The translations under genes were made by a program, and so were the position numbers. A stretch of 64,000 bases of DNA from Prochlorococcus sp. AG-347-K22 (GTDB lineage Bacteria; Cyanobacteriota; Cyanobacteriia; PCC-6307; Cyanobiaceae), in contig QCCJ01000001.1 of NCBI GenBank assembly GCA_003281285.1, positions 62,001 to 126,000 of the forward strand, read 5' to 3'. The notes under the pieces were generated by a model. The model saw nothing but the letters and a program-made list of their open reading frames with translations. It was not told where the DNA came from and made no database searches. Positions 1 to 9,162 of this stretch are shown piece after piece (position 1 is the stretch's first letter; every line of letters begins with the position of its first letter).

Positions 1-1
1 T

Positions 2-712
2 TTGGCTGACAGGTCGGGTAATGTTGTTCATTTAGGAGAGCGAGATTGTTCAGTTCAAAGAAGACATCAGAAGTTGCTAGAAGAGTCTCCTAGTCCTGCA
101 ATTAACACTGAGCTAAGAAAAAAAATGGGGAACGCAGCTATTGCTGCTGCAAAAAGTATCGGCTACGAAGGAGCGGGGACAGTTGAATTTTTAGTTGATG
201 AGGATGATAATTTTTATTTTATGGAGATGAATACTAGGATTCAAGTTGAACATCCTGTTACTGAAATGGTTACGGGAGTTGATTTAATAGCTGAGCAAAT
301 TAAAATCGCAAGCGGAGCAAATTTGGAATTTAATCAGGATGATATTCATTTAAACGGTCATGCCATTGAATGTAGAATCAATGCTGAAGATCCTTCTCAC
401 AATTTCCGACCATCACCTGGAAAAATAACTGGGTGGCTTCCTCCTGGTGGCCCCGGTGTAAGGGTGGATAGTCATGTTTATACAGGCTATGAAATACCTC
501 CTTTCTATGACTCATTAATTGGTAAATTAATAGTCTGGGGAAAAGATCGTAATACTGCAATTAAACGCATGAACAGGGCTTTAAATGAATGTGCAGTAAC
601 TGGTATTCCTACAACAATTAACTTTCATCTAACCTTACTGAATAAATCTAAATTTAAGCAGGGTAAGATACATACTAAATATGTAGAAGAAGAATTATTG
701 CCAAATTACTGA
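2..712 (+). CDS. accC: Biotin carboxylase subunit of acetyl-CoA carboxylase, C-terminal part
   Basis: This is the C-terminal half (236 codons of a family usually about 450 residues); the start lies left of the window. Biotin carboxylase carboxylates biotin on AccB with ATP and bicarbonate, the first step of fatty acid synthesis in the cytoplasm. The frame opens with [18 protein letters not shown] and then carries [19 protein letters not shown], which holds the catalytic E-x-N-x-R-x-Q-V-E-H block. The C-terminal biotin carboxylase domain follows ([12 protein letters not shown], then [13 protein letters not shown]). The reading frame is intact to its TGA stop. The identity is firm; only the missing N-terminal half limits it. 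Confidence 0.96.
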   Translation: MADRSGNVVHLGERDCSVQRRHQKLLEESPSPAINTELRKKMGNAAIAAAKSIGYEGAGTVEFLVDEDDNFYFMEMNTRIQVEHPVTEMVTGVDLIAEQIKIASGANLEFNQDDIHLNGHAIECRINAEDPSHNFRPSPGKITGWLPPGGPGVRVDSHVYTGYEIPPFYDSLIGKLIVWGKDRNTAIKRMNRALNECAVTGIPTTINFHLTLLNKSKFKQGKIHTKYVEEELLPNY

Positions 713-730
713 GAAATAATTAAATGATTT

Positions 731-1045
731 CTATGAAATATGTGTATGCAATGCAAGTTTTATAAGTCCTTGTTGACCTACTAAAATTTCTCTTAAAAAG
801 CTTATAATGCCGATCCAAATTACGGGTCCAACATCAACGCCTCCAATAGGAGGGATTAGTTTTTTTGTTAAATTAAGAATAGAGCTTGATGGTATTGAAA
901 TTAATAACCATAAACCTTTACTTAAATCAATTTTTGGGTACCAAGTAAGTATTAATCTTATTAGAAAAACTATAGTTAGATATGAAAGAGAAATTCCTAA
1001 ACTAATATCTAAAATTTGAAGTGAATTTACAAGCAAGGAAATCAC
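731..1045 (-). CDS. YggT/Ycf19 family membrane protein
   Basis: A 104-residue protein with two hydrophobic segments, near residues 15-35 and 70-90. Between them is the RLILTWYPKIDLSKG block and the LTKKLIPPIGGVDVGPVIW motif typical of YggT/Ycf19 proteins. In cyanobacteria and plastids this family is linked to thylakoid or nucleoid organisation and to assembly of membrane complexes; the exact role here is inferred. The start is GTG. It lies convergent to accC with an 18-base gap and divergent from psbX, so the 80-base spacer at 1046-1126 must hold both promoters. Confidence 0.85.
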   Translation of the reverse strand: MISLLVNSLQILDISLGISLSYLTIVFLIRLILTWYPKIDLSKGLWLLISIPSSSILNLTKKLIPPIGGVDVGPVIWIGIISFLREILVGQQGLIKLALHTHIS

Positions 1046-1126
1046 AATTATTTAATTCATCTTAATAAATAACCCGTTGAAAGGTATTTAATTCGTATTA
1101 TAAATTGAGAATTTAATATTTAAAAA

Positions 1127-1312
1127 GTGTTTCAAATCTCTAATTTATTACTAGCCGCAGATTTTTCTGCTGAAGTTGCAAATAATTCCGCAGTTGGAAT
1201 GATAGGTAGCTTTATTGCCGCTGCCTTACTTATCGTTATTCCAGCAACTGCATTTTTGATTTTTGTCAGCCAGAAAGATTCCCTCGATCGTACTTCTACT
1301 GGAAGACGCTAG
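1127..1312 (+). CDS. psbX: Photosystem II reaction centre protein PsbX
   Basis: A 61-residue protein with one transmembrane helix (about residues 24-48, [20 protein letters not shown]). The polar tail [11 protein letters not shown] after the helix is typical of cyanobacterial PsbX. PsbX is a single-pass subunit at the edge of photosystem II in the thylakoid, near cytochrome b559, and affects quinone exchange. The start is GTG at 1127, since the frame has no ATG near the N-terminus. It is followed closely by ycf66 on the same strand, an arrangement that fits a photosynthesis-related pair. Confidence 0.92.
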   Translation: MFQISNLLLAADFSAEVANNSAVGMIGSFIAAALLIVIPATAFLIFVSQKDSLDRTSTGRR

Positions 1313-1392
1313 TTTTTGTAGAAGTTTTAAGTACACTATATATATAGAGGGTATAAGTAACCCTTTAAAAATTAAATTTTTGGAGAAAGAAT

Positions 1393-2322
1393 GTGGTCAA
1401 TGCTAGTCTCAATTGGGCCAGTATTGTTGGTATAGTTCTCGCGGTATGTGGAGGAGGCCTTTATTTTTTGAGGACCTTTAAGCCTGCCTTGGCTAGGGAT
1501 TATGATGTTTTCTTCGCAGCAATTGGACTTTTGTGCGGAGGAATATTATTTTTTCAAGGCTGGAGGTTAGATCCTATCCTTCAGTTTGGTCAGTTTTTAT
1601 TAGCAGGAACTACAGTTTTTTTCGCATATGAAAGTGTGCGATTGAGGGGAGTTGCTACTGATCAAGCTAGAAGGTCATCTTATTTTGATGATGATCCTAT
1701 TTCTGATGTTCCCAGAAATTCTAGAGGCCGATTTAATGACGATTATGATAGGTTTGAAGAATCTGAAAGACCATCCAGAAGATTTAAACCTCAAGAAGAT
1801 GAATTTGAAGAAGACTACACGGAAGGTCGATCTCGTAGGAGGAATGTTTCAAGAGCTATCCCCTCTGCTGCAGCAAGTAGAAGTAGGCCATCTACGAGGG
1901 GAATAAGTCAGTTTGAAAATGACGAACCTATAAGAAGGAGAAGACAGACTTCTGAAGAAATAAATAGTAAACAACCAGAGACAAATAACTTTGGTGAGAG
2001 AAGAAATTTATCTCGTGAAGAAGTTAAAACAGGGTCAAGACCCAGAATGAATCGTACAGTTTCTAGAAGAGATAATAGCTCCGCTCCTAGTGATTCTTCT
2101 CCATTAAGAAAAAAACCTACTAGATCCCCTATTAGGCAGCAAACTTCAACAGCTCAAGTAGAAGATGCTTCGTTTAAAGATGCTAATCAAGCCAAAAAAA
2201 CACGTGAGAATCGTAGAGTAAGCTCTTCAGCTAGATCAAATTCAAAAAATCAAAATAGTAGATATAATGTTGGAACAAACAAGAAGAAACCAAGAGATAA
2301 CAGTTCTAGATTTGATGATTAA
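1393..2322 (+). CDS. ycf66: Ycf66 family protein with long basic C-terminal tail
   Basis: A 309-residue protein. Residues 1-90 are the membrane-embedded Ycf66 domain with three or four hydrophobic segments (GIVLAVCGGGLYFLRTFKPAL and following). The remaining 220 residues are a low-complexity hydrophilic tail rich in Arg, Ser and Asp/Glu, almost certainly disordered. Ycf66 is found in cyanobacteria and plastids; its function is not established. The start is GTG at 1393; the ATG two bases earlier (1391) is in another frame. It ends flush against the convergent hli gene, with no spacer between the two stop codons. Confidence 0.85.
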   Translation: MVNASLNWASIVGIVLAVCGGGLYFLRTFKPALARDYDVFFAAIGLLCGGILFFQGWRLDPILQFGQFLLAGTTVFFAYESVRLRGVATDQARRSSYFDDDPISDVPRNSRGRFNDDYDRFEESERPSRRFKPQEDEFEEDYTEGRSRRRNVSRAIPSAAASRSRPSTRGISQFENDEPIRRRRQTSEEINSKQPETNNFGERRNLSREEVKTGSRPRMNRTVSRRDNSSAPSDSSPLRKKPTRSPIRQQTSTAQVEDASFKDANQAKKTRENRRVSSSARSNSKNQNSRYNVGTNKKKPRDNSSRFDD

Positions 2323-2598
2323 TTATAAGATTCCTGCCCATTTTAAAAACGATTGTTTACTAAATAATTCAATCAATATTATTGCAAGGAAGCCAATCAT
2401 TGCAAATCTTCCATTAGTTATTTCAGAATAACTACTCCATCCAAATTTATATTCATCTTTTATTTCTATAGATTTTTCATCTAATTTATTTTCTTCGATT
2501 TGTTTATTGATGTAATTTGGATCTTTCTGCTGTTGTATCAAACTCTCATTCTCTAAATTAGTGACTTCTGAGTTAGTTTTTTCTTCTTTAGAATTCAT
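2323..2598 (-). CDS. hli: High-light-inducible (Hli) chlorophyll-binding protein, long form
   Basis: A 91-residue protein. The last 35 residues carry the Hli/ELIP helix, EITNGRFAMIGFLAIILIEL, with the E-x-x-N-x-R chlorophyll-binding motif. The first 50 residues are a charged, Glu/Asn/Lys-rich extension that many Hli proteins lack. Hlips are single-helix thylakoid proteins that bind chlorophyll and carotenoid and protect photosystem assembly under excess light. It lies 8 bases downstream of the ABC transporter gene on the same strand and may be co-transcribed with it. A second, shorter hli gene is at 30629-30775. Confidence 0.88.
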   Translation of the reverse strand: MNSKEEKTNSEVTNLENESLIQQQKDPNYINKQIEENKLDEKSIEIKDEYKFGWSSYSEITNGRFAMIGFLAIILIELFSKQSFLKWAGIL

Positions 2599-2606
2599 TT
2601 TTTTTG

Positions 2607-4592
2607 TTAATCCTTAAAATTATACTTATCAGAAGTCAATAATTTCCAGTCTCCTTGTCCATTTAATTCTAAAATATTTTCGTGAAAATCTTTTAAGCTA
2701 GGTCTATGTCCAACACTAATAAGAGACAGTTCTCGATCCTTTAGTAAACTATATAGTTTTTTTTCAGTGTTAATATCTAAAGCACTTGTTGCTTCATCAA
2801 GAACTGCAAATCTTGGAGAATTTAGTAATAGTCTTGCAAAAGCCAATCTTTGTTGCTCGCCTAGGGAAAGAATTCGTGGCCAATCTTGTTTGATATCAAG
2901 ATTAGGATACCGATCCACTAAGGTTTTTAAATTTACTTCATGTAGTACAGAAGTCAGATGTTCATCACTAAATTTATTAACTTCTGTGGGATAACATAAT
3001 TGTTCTCTTAAAGAACCAAGTAACATATATGGTTTTTGAGGTATAAATAATAATTCCCCAATTTTTGGTTTTTTAATAACTCCGTGATCGGGTTCCCATA
3101 AACCACTAATCATTCTTAGTAAAGATGTTTTTCCGCATCCAGATGGTCCTACAACTAAAAGTGATTGATTATTGCCGATGCTTAAATTTAAATTTTTAAT
3201 GATTGTTTTATTTGATCCTGGTGGGCAAAGGTCAGCATTATTAATAAGAATTGAGGGGTAATCTGAAATAACGTTTTGATTGCTTGTTGGGTTGGTTTGA
3301 CTAATGGATTCAACTTTTGATTGGAATCCTTCTAATCTGCCAATACCAGCAGTAAATTTTGCAAGTTCTTCTATTTGATTAACAATGAAAAATAAAGAAC
3401 CTTCAACCATTCCAAATGCAAAGCTAGCCTGAATAAAGCGTCCATAATCAATATCACCTTTAAAGTAAGGGATTGCCATTATTAAATAAGGAAAGAAATT
3501 TCCAGCATAATTAATGGATCTTCTCATAACGTCTATTATTACTCTCCATATAATCAGTAAATTAAAGTTTCTCACCACTTCTCCTAAGCGTCTTTCAGTT
3601 TCACTTCGCTCAGGATTCTCCCCAGAGTAAAAGGCTATTGATTCAGCATTATCTCTAATATGTACTAAGCCGTATCGAAAATCTGCTTCATATCTGAGTT
3701 GATCAAAGTCAATCTTTACAAGATTTTTTCCAGCAATTAAAAGGATAGAAGTTGCAAATGCAGCGTAACCAAATAAAGAAAAAGTAAGTGTTGTACTAAT
3801 ACTCCATAAAATAAGAATATTGAGTGAAAATGTTAGTAGGGCATCAAAAATACCTAATGTGAAAGAGAGACTCTGCCCGGTAAAAGCTCGGGTATCATCT
3901 GTGATTCTTTGATCAGGATTATCTACATCGGTTTGTTCTTCATCATTTGGATTTAATTGGTAATAAGCTTTATTAGTCATATAATCTTTGACTAAACTTT
4001 TTGAAAGCCATTCTCTCCAAATTATCCCTAACTTATATGTAAAAAATATTTGGGAAACACGTATTGGTAGAGCCACAGCGAAACAACAAGCGTAAATCCC
4101 CAATATTCGATAAAATCCATCTTCTTGTTTTTCTACTAAAGCATTTGTTAAATCTCTTGCAATGAATCCAATACCTGCGTTTATTCCGTTTACAGCTAAA
4201 AGCATTAATACAATTATTGCAAGGAACAACCAATGTAACCATCTACGGTTTTTTAATTGACGTCTTAAGCTAAAAAAGCTCCCTGATCCAATTAAAAATA
4301 AGGCAGAAAAAAGCAATCCCCAGCTACCAGCCCAAATTGAATTGACAGTACTTACAACACCTCCGAAATACTTTTCAAGAAAAATTGGTTGAAAGCTTTC
4401 AAAAAAACTGATTATTCCTGTAAGACCGACAAGTACTACTCCACCAACACAAAATAAAAGAGAAATCAAAAGCCATATGAATTGGAATCCATTACATTGA
4501 TCTATGGGAAGAAAAAACGGCTGAGATAACCTCCTTAATTTTTGTAATTGGTACAGTATTTTGGATTTATTATTAACAGCTTTATTCATCAC
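2607..4592 (-). CDS. ABC transporter, fused membrane and ATP-binding domains (SbmA/ABCD type)
   Basis: A 661-residue half-transporter. The N-terminal 400 residues are the membrane domain of the SbmA/BacA and peroxisomal-ABCD type, with about six helices and the loop DVDNPDQRITDD. The C-terminal 200 residues are the ATPase: Walker A VGPSGCGKTSLLR, signature LSLGEQQRLAFARLLL, Walker B FAVLDEATSALD, and the switch His in SVGHRPSL. It should act as a homodimer in a membrane. The substrate cannot be read from sequence; relatives move fatty acyl compounds, cobalamin or peptides. It sits upstream of hli and downstream of a small hypothetical gene on the same strand. Confidence 0.88.
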   Translation of the reverse strand: MMNKAVNNKSKILYQLQKLRRLSQPFFLPIDQCNGFQFIWLLISLLFCVGGVVLVGLTGIISFFESFQPIFLEKYFGGVVSTVNSIWAGSWGLLFSALFLIGSGSFFSLRRQLKNRRWLHWLFLAIIVLMLLAVNGINAGIGFIARDLTNALVEKQEDGFYRILGIYACCFAVALPIRVSQIFFTYKLGIIWREWLSKSLVKDYMTNKAYYQLNPNDEEQTDVDNPDQRITDDTRAFTGQSLSFTLGIFDALLTFSLNILILWSISTTLTFSLFGYAAFATSILLIAGKNLVKIDFDQLRYEADFRYGLVHIRDNAESIAFYSGENPERSETERRLGEVVRNFNLLIIWRVIIDVMRRSINYAGNFFPYLIMAIPYFKGDIDYGRFIQASFAFGMVEGSLFFIVNQIEELAKFTAGIGRLEGFQSKVESISQTNPTSNQNVISDYPSILINNADLCPPGSNKTIIKNLNLSIGNNQSLLVVGPSGCGKTSLLRMISGLWEPDHGVIKKPKIGELLFIPQKPYMLLGSLREQLCYPTEVNKFSDEHLTSVLHEVNLKTLVDRYPNLDIKQDWPRILSLGEQQRLAFARLLLNSPRFAVLDEATSALDINTEKKLYSLLKDRELSLISVGHRPSLKDFHENILELNGQGDWKLLTSDKYNFKD

Positions 4593-4631
4593 TCGACAAG
4601 TACTATAGGGTAAATTATAACTTTTAGCAGT

Positions 4632-4910
4632 CTATTGACCAAAGCCAATAAATGAAAGTGCCCAGTCAGGTAAATTTAAGTAATTCAAGATTGTCGTATC
4701 AAATTTATGAACTTTTGGAAAAGATTTATCTAATACCCACCATAAAAGGAAAGGTAGATTAAATAAAATTTGTAATTGCCATTTATAAGTTAAAACTCTC
4801 CAAATTTTTATTAACTTAGTTTTGAGTGAATCGTCAAGTTCTTCCCAATTTTTTGATATTAAATTGAATAAATTTTTGGATTCTGTATTTAAGGAATCTG
4901 GTGTATTCAT
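4632..4910 (-). CDS. Conserved small protein with one or two membrane-associated segments
   Basis: A 92-residue protein that I do not recognise as a characterised family. Residues 1-45 are hydrophilic and probably helical (LFNLISKNWEELDDSLKTKL). Residues 48-64 are hydrophobic (LQILFNLPFLLWWVLDKS). The C-terminus, LPDWALSFIGFGQ, is also hydrophobic. The ATG start and the position within a minus-strand run (def, HIT, this gene, ABC transporter, hli) support a real gene. Codon usage and AT content look like the neighbours. No function can be assigned. Confidence 0.65.
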   Translation of the reverse strand: MNTPDSLNTESKNLFNLISKNWEELDDSLKTKLIKIWRVLTYKWQLQILFNLPFLLWWVLDKSFPKVHKFDTTILNYLNLPDWALSFIGFGQ

Positions 4911-4956
4911 TTTGTTTTTACTTATTTATAACCCATAAACATTTCTTTCGAGAGTT

Positions 4957-5298
4957 TTAACCTGGGGGCCAGTTCATTTTTCTTCCAGATAAAAAATGAA
5001 TATGTAAATGAAAAACTGTTTGTCCCGATTCTGCTCCAGTATTAATTACTGTTCTCCAATTAGTTAAATTTTTTGATTTAGCTATTTTGCTACCAACAAA
5101 AAGTAAATGCCCTAATAAATTTGCATCTTCTTCAATACAATCTAATAAACTAATAATTGGCTTTTTTGGAATCACTAAAAAATGTACTGGTGCTTGCGCT
5201 TGGATATCATTAAACGCAATACAAAACTCATCTTCAAAAAGCTTATCGCAGGGTATTTCTTCATTAATTATTTTTTGAAATATTGTAGTTTCAGTCAT
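4957..5298 (-). CDS. HIT family nucleotide hydrolase or transferase (HINT-like)
   Basis: A 113-residue full-length HIT protein. The N-terminus TTIFQKIINEEIPCDKLFED and the central HFLVIPKKPI are characteristic of HINT/PKCI-type enzymes. The histidine triad is VFHLHIHFLSGRKM near the C-terminus. These enzymes hydrolyse AMP-lysine or other nucleoside phosphoramidates in the cytoplasm; the physiological substrate in cyanobacteria is unknown. It follows def with a 4-base gap and is probably co-transcribed with it. Confidence 0.92.
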   Translation of the reverse strand: MTETTIFQKIINEEIPCDKLFEDEFCIAFNDIQAQAPVHFLVIPKKPIISLLDCIEEDANLLGHLLFVGSKIAKSKNLTNWRTVINTGAESGQTVFHLHIHFLSGRKMNWPPG

Positions 5299-5302
5299 TA
5301 GA

Positions 5303-5908
5303 TTAATTAATAGAAATTACGTCTTTTTCATTAAACCCTTCCTTTATAAGTTCTTTGTTCAAGTCATCTTTTGATGTAACTCTATCAACAAATAATATTC
5401 CGTTTAAGTGATCCATTTCATGTTGAATACACCTCGCCAGAAGTCCATCTGCTTTCATTTTACGAGGTCTTCCCATTTCATCACTAAATTTTAATTTTAT
5501 AGTTGAGGGTCTTACTACATTCAAATAGACGCCAGGTATACTCAAGCAGCCTTCTTCGTATGAATTAAGGGTTGTTCCAAAGTCTGTAATTTCTGGATTG
5601 ATTAATATTAGAGGTTCTGCTGCAGAATCTTCAAAATTTACATCTATGACAAGAAGCTCTTTATTGATACCAATTTGAGGTGCGGCAAGTCCAATTCCTT
5701 TTGCTGCATACATGCTTTGAAGCATTTCTCTAGCAAGTTTTCTAATCGATTCGTCAACCTTAGTTACTCTTTTGGAATTTTGTCTTAATACATCATCACC
5801 AAGTTTATAAATATCTAGAGATGGCTTACCAGTTTGTTCTTTTGCAATTTTTCCTGAGCTTCCATTTGTTCTTGACTTTTTTGCAAGTTGTGAAAAATGG
5901 TTTGCCAC
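5303..5908 (-). CDS. def: Peptide deformylase
   Basis: A 201-residue enzyme that removes the N-formyl group from nascent proteins at the ribosome exit. All three metal-site motifs are visible: GIGLAAPQIG (motif 1), EGCLSIPG with the metal-binding Cys (motif 2), and QHEMDHLNGILF with HExxH (motif 3). The roughly 30-residue Ser/Lys-rich N-terminal extension before LDIYKLGDDVLRQ is longer than in Escherichia coli def. It is divergent from the S9 peptidase gene at 5987, leaving a 78-base promoter spacer. Confidence 0.96.
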   Translation of the reverse strand: MANHFSQLAKKSRTNGSSGKIAKEQTGKPSLDIYKLGDDVLRQNSKRVTKVDESIRKLAREMLQSMYAAKGIGLAAPQIGINKELLVIDVNFEDSAAEPLILINPEITDFGTTLNSYEEGCLSIPGVYLNVVRPSTIKLKFSDEMGRPRKMKADGLLARCIQHEMDHLNGILFVDRVTSKDDLNKELIKEGFNEKDVISIN

Positions 5909-5986
5909 GTTAAAAAAAGTTTTTAATTAAGAGTTTAGCTATAAAAATATTAGCACTTTAATTTACTTTCTTTATATTTTTTTTAA

Positions 5987-7912
5987 ATGAGTAATGATGC
6001 TAAGTTAAAAGTCCGGCAAACTGAATCTAAAAAAAATGCTTTCAAGGAATTAACTATTATTGGGGAAACCATTTTTTGGATTGATGTTGTTGGTGAAGGT
6101 CAAAATGAGAATGCCATTTTTGCGAGACCATTTAATGATAAAGAAGCGTTTCCCCAGAAATTAACAAGTAAAAAACATAACATTAAAAATAATTTTCATG
6201 GATATGGTGGTAAATCTTATAAATGTTTAAATTTTAAAAATAATTTTTATTTGATATGGATAGATCAGATTACTAAGGCAGTATGGTTTCAAATTTTTAA
6301 AGAGGCAGTTTCAAATTGTAGCAGTCAAAATAAATATCTCGATTCAATTCAAGAACCTAGACAACTATCTAAATCAATTGATGGGAATTTTGATTCTTCA
6401 TTTGTCATTTCTGAAAAGAATTTTTTGTATGGTATTTGCGAGATAAATAATAGAGATTATTTATTTTCTTTAAATTTAAAAAAAACTAAACAAGATATTC
6501 ATCGAATAAAAAAATTTAAAAATTTTGCTGGAGAATTATCTTCTAATACTTCTGCTAGATTACTTTCTTGGATAGAATGGGATTCCCCTTATATGCCCTG
6601 GGAGAAAAATGATCTGTTTTTTGCTCAAATAGATCTAGATGGAGAGATACAAAAAATAAAAAAATTCTCAAATAAGCTGATAAATACTAAAAAAAATGTT
6701 TCTTTTTTTCAACCCTATTGGATAAGTGAAACACTTTTAGTATGTTCTGAAGATAGTTCTGGATGGTGGAATTTATTGTTTTTAGATATTAATGAAATTG
6801 AGAATATTTTTATTAAGAAAAGAGTACAGAGAAATTTGATTGAATATGGAGCACCACAATGGGTCTCCGGAATAACATTTTTTTCAGGAACTGTAAAAAA
6901 TTTATTTTGCCTAGCAAGAAAAGAAAATAATTTTATAGTTGAACACTATAAAGATCTTGAATTCGTTAAGGAATTTACTACACCTTTTAATTCAGTAAGT
7001 GATTTCAGTGTTTTTCGAAAAAAAGTTCTTTTAAAAGGTTGTGGATCTGATTTTTTAGGAATTGTATTTGAAATTGATTTTGAAAAAAAAGTTTTATCAA
7101 ATTTTTCTGAGCAGATATTTGTTGATCATATAAAAGACTGTTCAATACCTGAAACATTTTGGTTTAAAGGTTTTGAAGATCAATCTACTCATTCTTTTCT
7201 TTATAGGCCGCTTGTTGAAAATTTTAGAAAGCCACCGCTCCTTGTTAGAGCTCATAGCGGACCAACTTCATTTTTTGATGGTTCATATAATTCTGAAGTT
7301 CAATATTGGACGATGAAGGGATTTTTTGTTGCTGAAGTTAATTATGGAGGTTCATCAGGATTTGGCAAAGCATATAGAGAGAGGTTGAATTATAAGTGGG
7401 GAATTGTTGATTCTTATGATTGCAAAGCACTTGCTTTTGAATTAATTAAATCAAATTTGGTTGATAGTGATAAAGTAGTAATTTTTGGTAATAGTGCTGG
7501 TGGGTTAACTGCCCTGAATTGTTTATTATATGGGTCTATTTTTAAAGCAGCAATTTGTAGATATCCTGTTATTGATTTAAAGGATATGCACTACAACACA
7601 CATAGGTTTGAAAAAGATTATTTAAACTCTTTAGTAGGAAATTATGTAAAAAATCATGATGATTATATAAATAGATCACCGATAAATCATATTAACAAAA
7701 TAAAAAAACCTATCTTATTGTTTCATGGAAAAAAAGATAAAGTTATTTCTTATGAACAAACTTTAAAAATTCAAGAAATTTTGATCCGTAATAATAAATA
7801 TTCAGAAGTTATATTTTTTGAAAATGAAGGTCATGGGTTTAAAAATATTGAAAATAAAAAAGTAGTAATGCAAAAATCTCAAGAATTTTTTGAAAATGCC
7901 TTGAATATTTAA
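5987..7912 (+). CDS. S9 family prolyl-oligopeptidase-like serine peptidase
   Basis: A 641-residue protein with the two-part S9 layout. The N-terminal 390 residues have the repeated Trp-rich pattern of a beta-propeller. The C-terminal 240 residues are an alpha/beta hydrolase. The nucleophile is in FGNSAGGLTALN, the acid in LFHGKKDKVI and the His in ENEGHGF. It resembles dipeptidyl or acylaminoacyl peptidases that trim short peptides. No signal peptide is visible, so it should be cytoplasmic. It ends overlapping the convergent sufS gene by 4 bases. Confidence 0.9.
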   Translation: MSNDAKLKVRQTESKKNAFKELTIIGETIFWIDVVGEGQNENAIFARPFNDKEAFPQKLTSKKHNIKNNFHGYGGKSYKCLNFKNNFYLIWIDQITKAVWFQIFKEAVSNCSSQNKYLDSIQEPRQLSKSIDGNFDSSFVISEKNFLYGICEINNRDYLFSLNLKKTKQDIHRIKKFKNFAGELSSNTSARLLSWIEWDSPYMPWEKNDLFFAQIDLDGEIQKIKKFSNKLINTKKNVSFFQPYWISETLLVCSEDSSGWWNLLFLDINEIENIFIKKRVQRNLIEYGAPQWVSGITFFSGTVKNLFCLARKENNFIVEHYKDLEFVKEFTTPFNSVSDFSVFRKKVLLKGCGSDFLGIVFEIDFEKKVLSNFSEQIFVDHIKDCSIPETFWFKGFEDQSTHSFLYRPLVENFRKPPLLVRAHSGPTSFFDGSYNSEVQYWTMKGFFVAEVNYGGSSGFGKAYRERLNYKWGIVDSYDCKALAFELIKSNLVDSDKVVIFGNSAGGLTALNCLLYGSIFKAAICRYPVIDLKDMHYNTHRFEKDYLNSLVGNYVKNHDDYINRSPINHINKIKKPILLFHGKKDKVISYEQTLKIQEILIRNNKYSEVIFFENEGHGFKNIENKKVVMQKSQEFFENALNI

Positions 7913-9162
7913 GAATTGATTTTTAGAAAATTAATAGTATCTTTTAATTTTTCTATAAATATATCAATATCCTCCTTATTGGTCGTGAAATTCATGCTAA
8001 TTCTAGCCGTAGATTTAATTCCAATGTATCTGTGAAGAGGTTGACAGCAATGATGCCCACTTCTGATGCAAATTCCTTTGGAATCAAGAATTTCAGCAAT
8101 ATCGTTTGAATGTATATTTTTCACATAAAAGGTGGCAAGTGATGCTCTTTCTGGATCTATCTCGGGGGATGGACCTATAATTTCAACATTTTCTATTGCA
8201 TTTAATTTTTCAAATAAATATTTAGTAATATTCTTTTCATATTTATGAATTTCATTCAATCCAATAGTATTTATATAATTAATTGCTTCTGCAAGACCTA
8301 TTGCTTCTGCAATGGCTGGAGTCCCAGCTTCAAATTTATGTGGTAGCTCTGCCCAAGTACTTGTCTCTTCAAAAACATCTTGAATCATTTCGCCACCTCC
8401 AAATAGAGGAGGAATTTTTTCTAGGATTTCTTTTCTTGACCAGAGGAAACCAATACCTGTAGGACCGCAAAGTTTATGTCCTGATCCCGCTAAAAAATCT
8501 ATATTAAGATCAATCACATCTAGTTTTTGATGGGCCAAACTTTGACATGCATCTATTAATACTAAAGAACCTTTTTGTTTAGCTAATTTAGTGATCTCTT
8601 TGATTGGATTACAGCAACCTAGAGTATTACTAACATGTACTAGGCTAACGAGCTTAGTTCTAGATGTTAGTTTTGATTTAAAATCGTCTATATCTAATTT
8701 CCCATTTTTATCTATACCTATAAATTTTAATTTGCATTTATTTTTTGCTGCAATCATTTGCCATGGAACAATATTACTATGATGTTCCATTATTGATAAG
8801 AGAATTTCATCATTTTCTTTTAATGAAGATTCGCCCCATGATCTAGCTGCTAGATTGATTGCCTCAGTAGCATTTCTCGTGAAAATAATTTCTTTTGTTG
8901 AATTCGCTTTTATATATTTGCTAATTAAATATCTTGCATTTTCAAATTCTTCTGTTGCTTTAGCACTTAATTGATGTGCGCCTCTATGTACATTGGCATT
9001 AAAGTTTCTATAATATTCATTAATTTTTTCTAAGACTTGTATTGGTTTTTGAGTGGTTGCAGCATGGTCTAAATAAATAATTTGCTCATTACTTTTTGAG
9101 TTCTTATTTAAAAGAGGAAAGTCTTTTTTCGTTATTTCAGGAAAATTTTGAATTGTTTCCAT
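7909..9162 (-). CDS. sufS: Cysteine desulfurase SufS
   Basis: A 417-residue PLP enzyme of the class II (SufS/CsdA) group that takes sulfur from cysteine for Fe-S cluster building. The PLP lysine is in GSGHKLCGPTGIGFLW, the N-terminal YLDHAATTQKP block is present, and the catalytic Cys is in RSGHHCCQPLH. It is the last gene of the sufB-C-D-S operon and overlaps the preceding sufD by one base, which suggests translational coupling. Length and motifs are complete. Confidence 0.96.
   Translation of the reverse strand: METIQNFPEITKKDFPLLNKNSKSNEQIIYLDHAATTQKPIQVLEKINEYYRNFNANVHRGAHQLSAKATEEFENARYLISKYIKANSTKEIIFTRNATEAINLAARSWGESSLKENDEILLSIMEHHSNIVPWQMIAAKNKCKLKFIGIDKNGKLDIDDFKSKLTSRTKLVSLVHVSNTLGCCNPIKEITKLAKQKGSLVLIDACQSLAHQKLDVIDLNIDFLAGSGHKLCGPTGIGFLWSRKEILEKIPPLFGGGEMIQDVFEETSTWAELPHKFEAGTPAIAEAIGLAEAINYINTIGLNEIHKYEKNITKYLFEKLNAIENVEIIGPSPEIDPERASLATFYVKNIHSNDIAEILDSKGICIRSGHHCCQPLHRYIGIKSTARISMNFTTNKEDIDIFIEKLKDTINFLKINS

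Noticed and set aside
4033..4242. ORF antiparallel or out of frame inside the ABC transporter gene
   Set aside because: It overlaps a full-length conserved gene in another frame and its translation has no family features; treated as a shadow.
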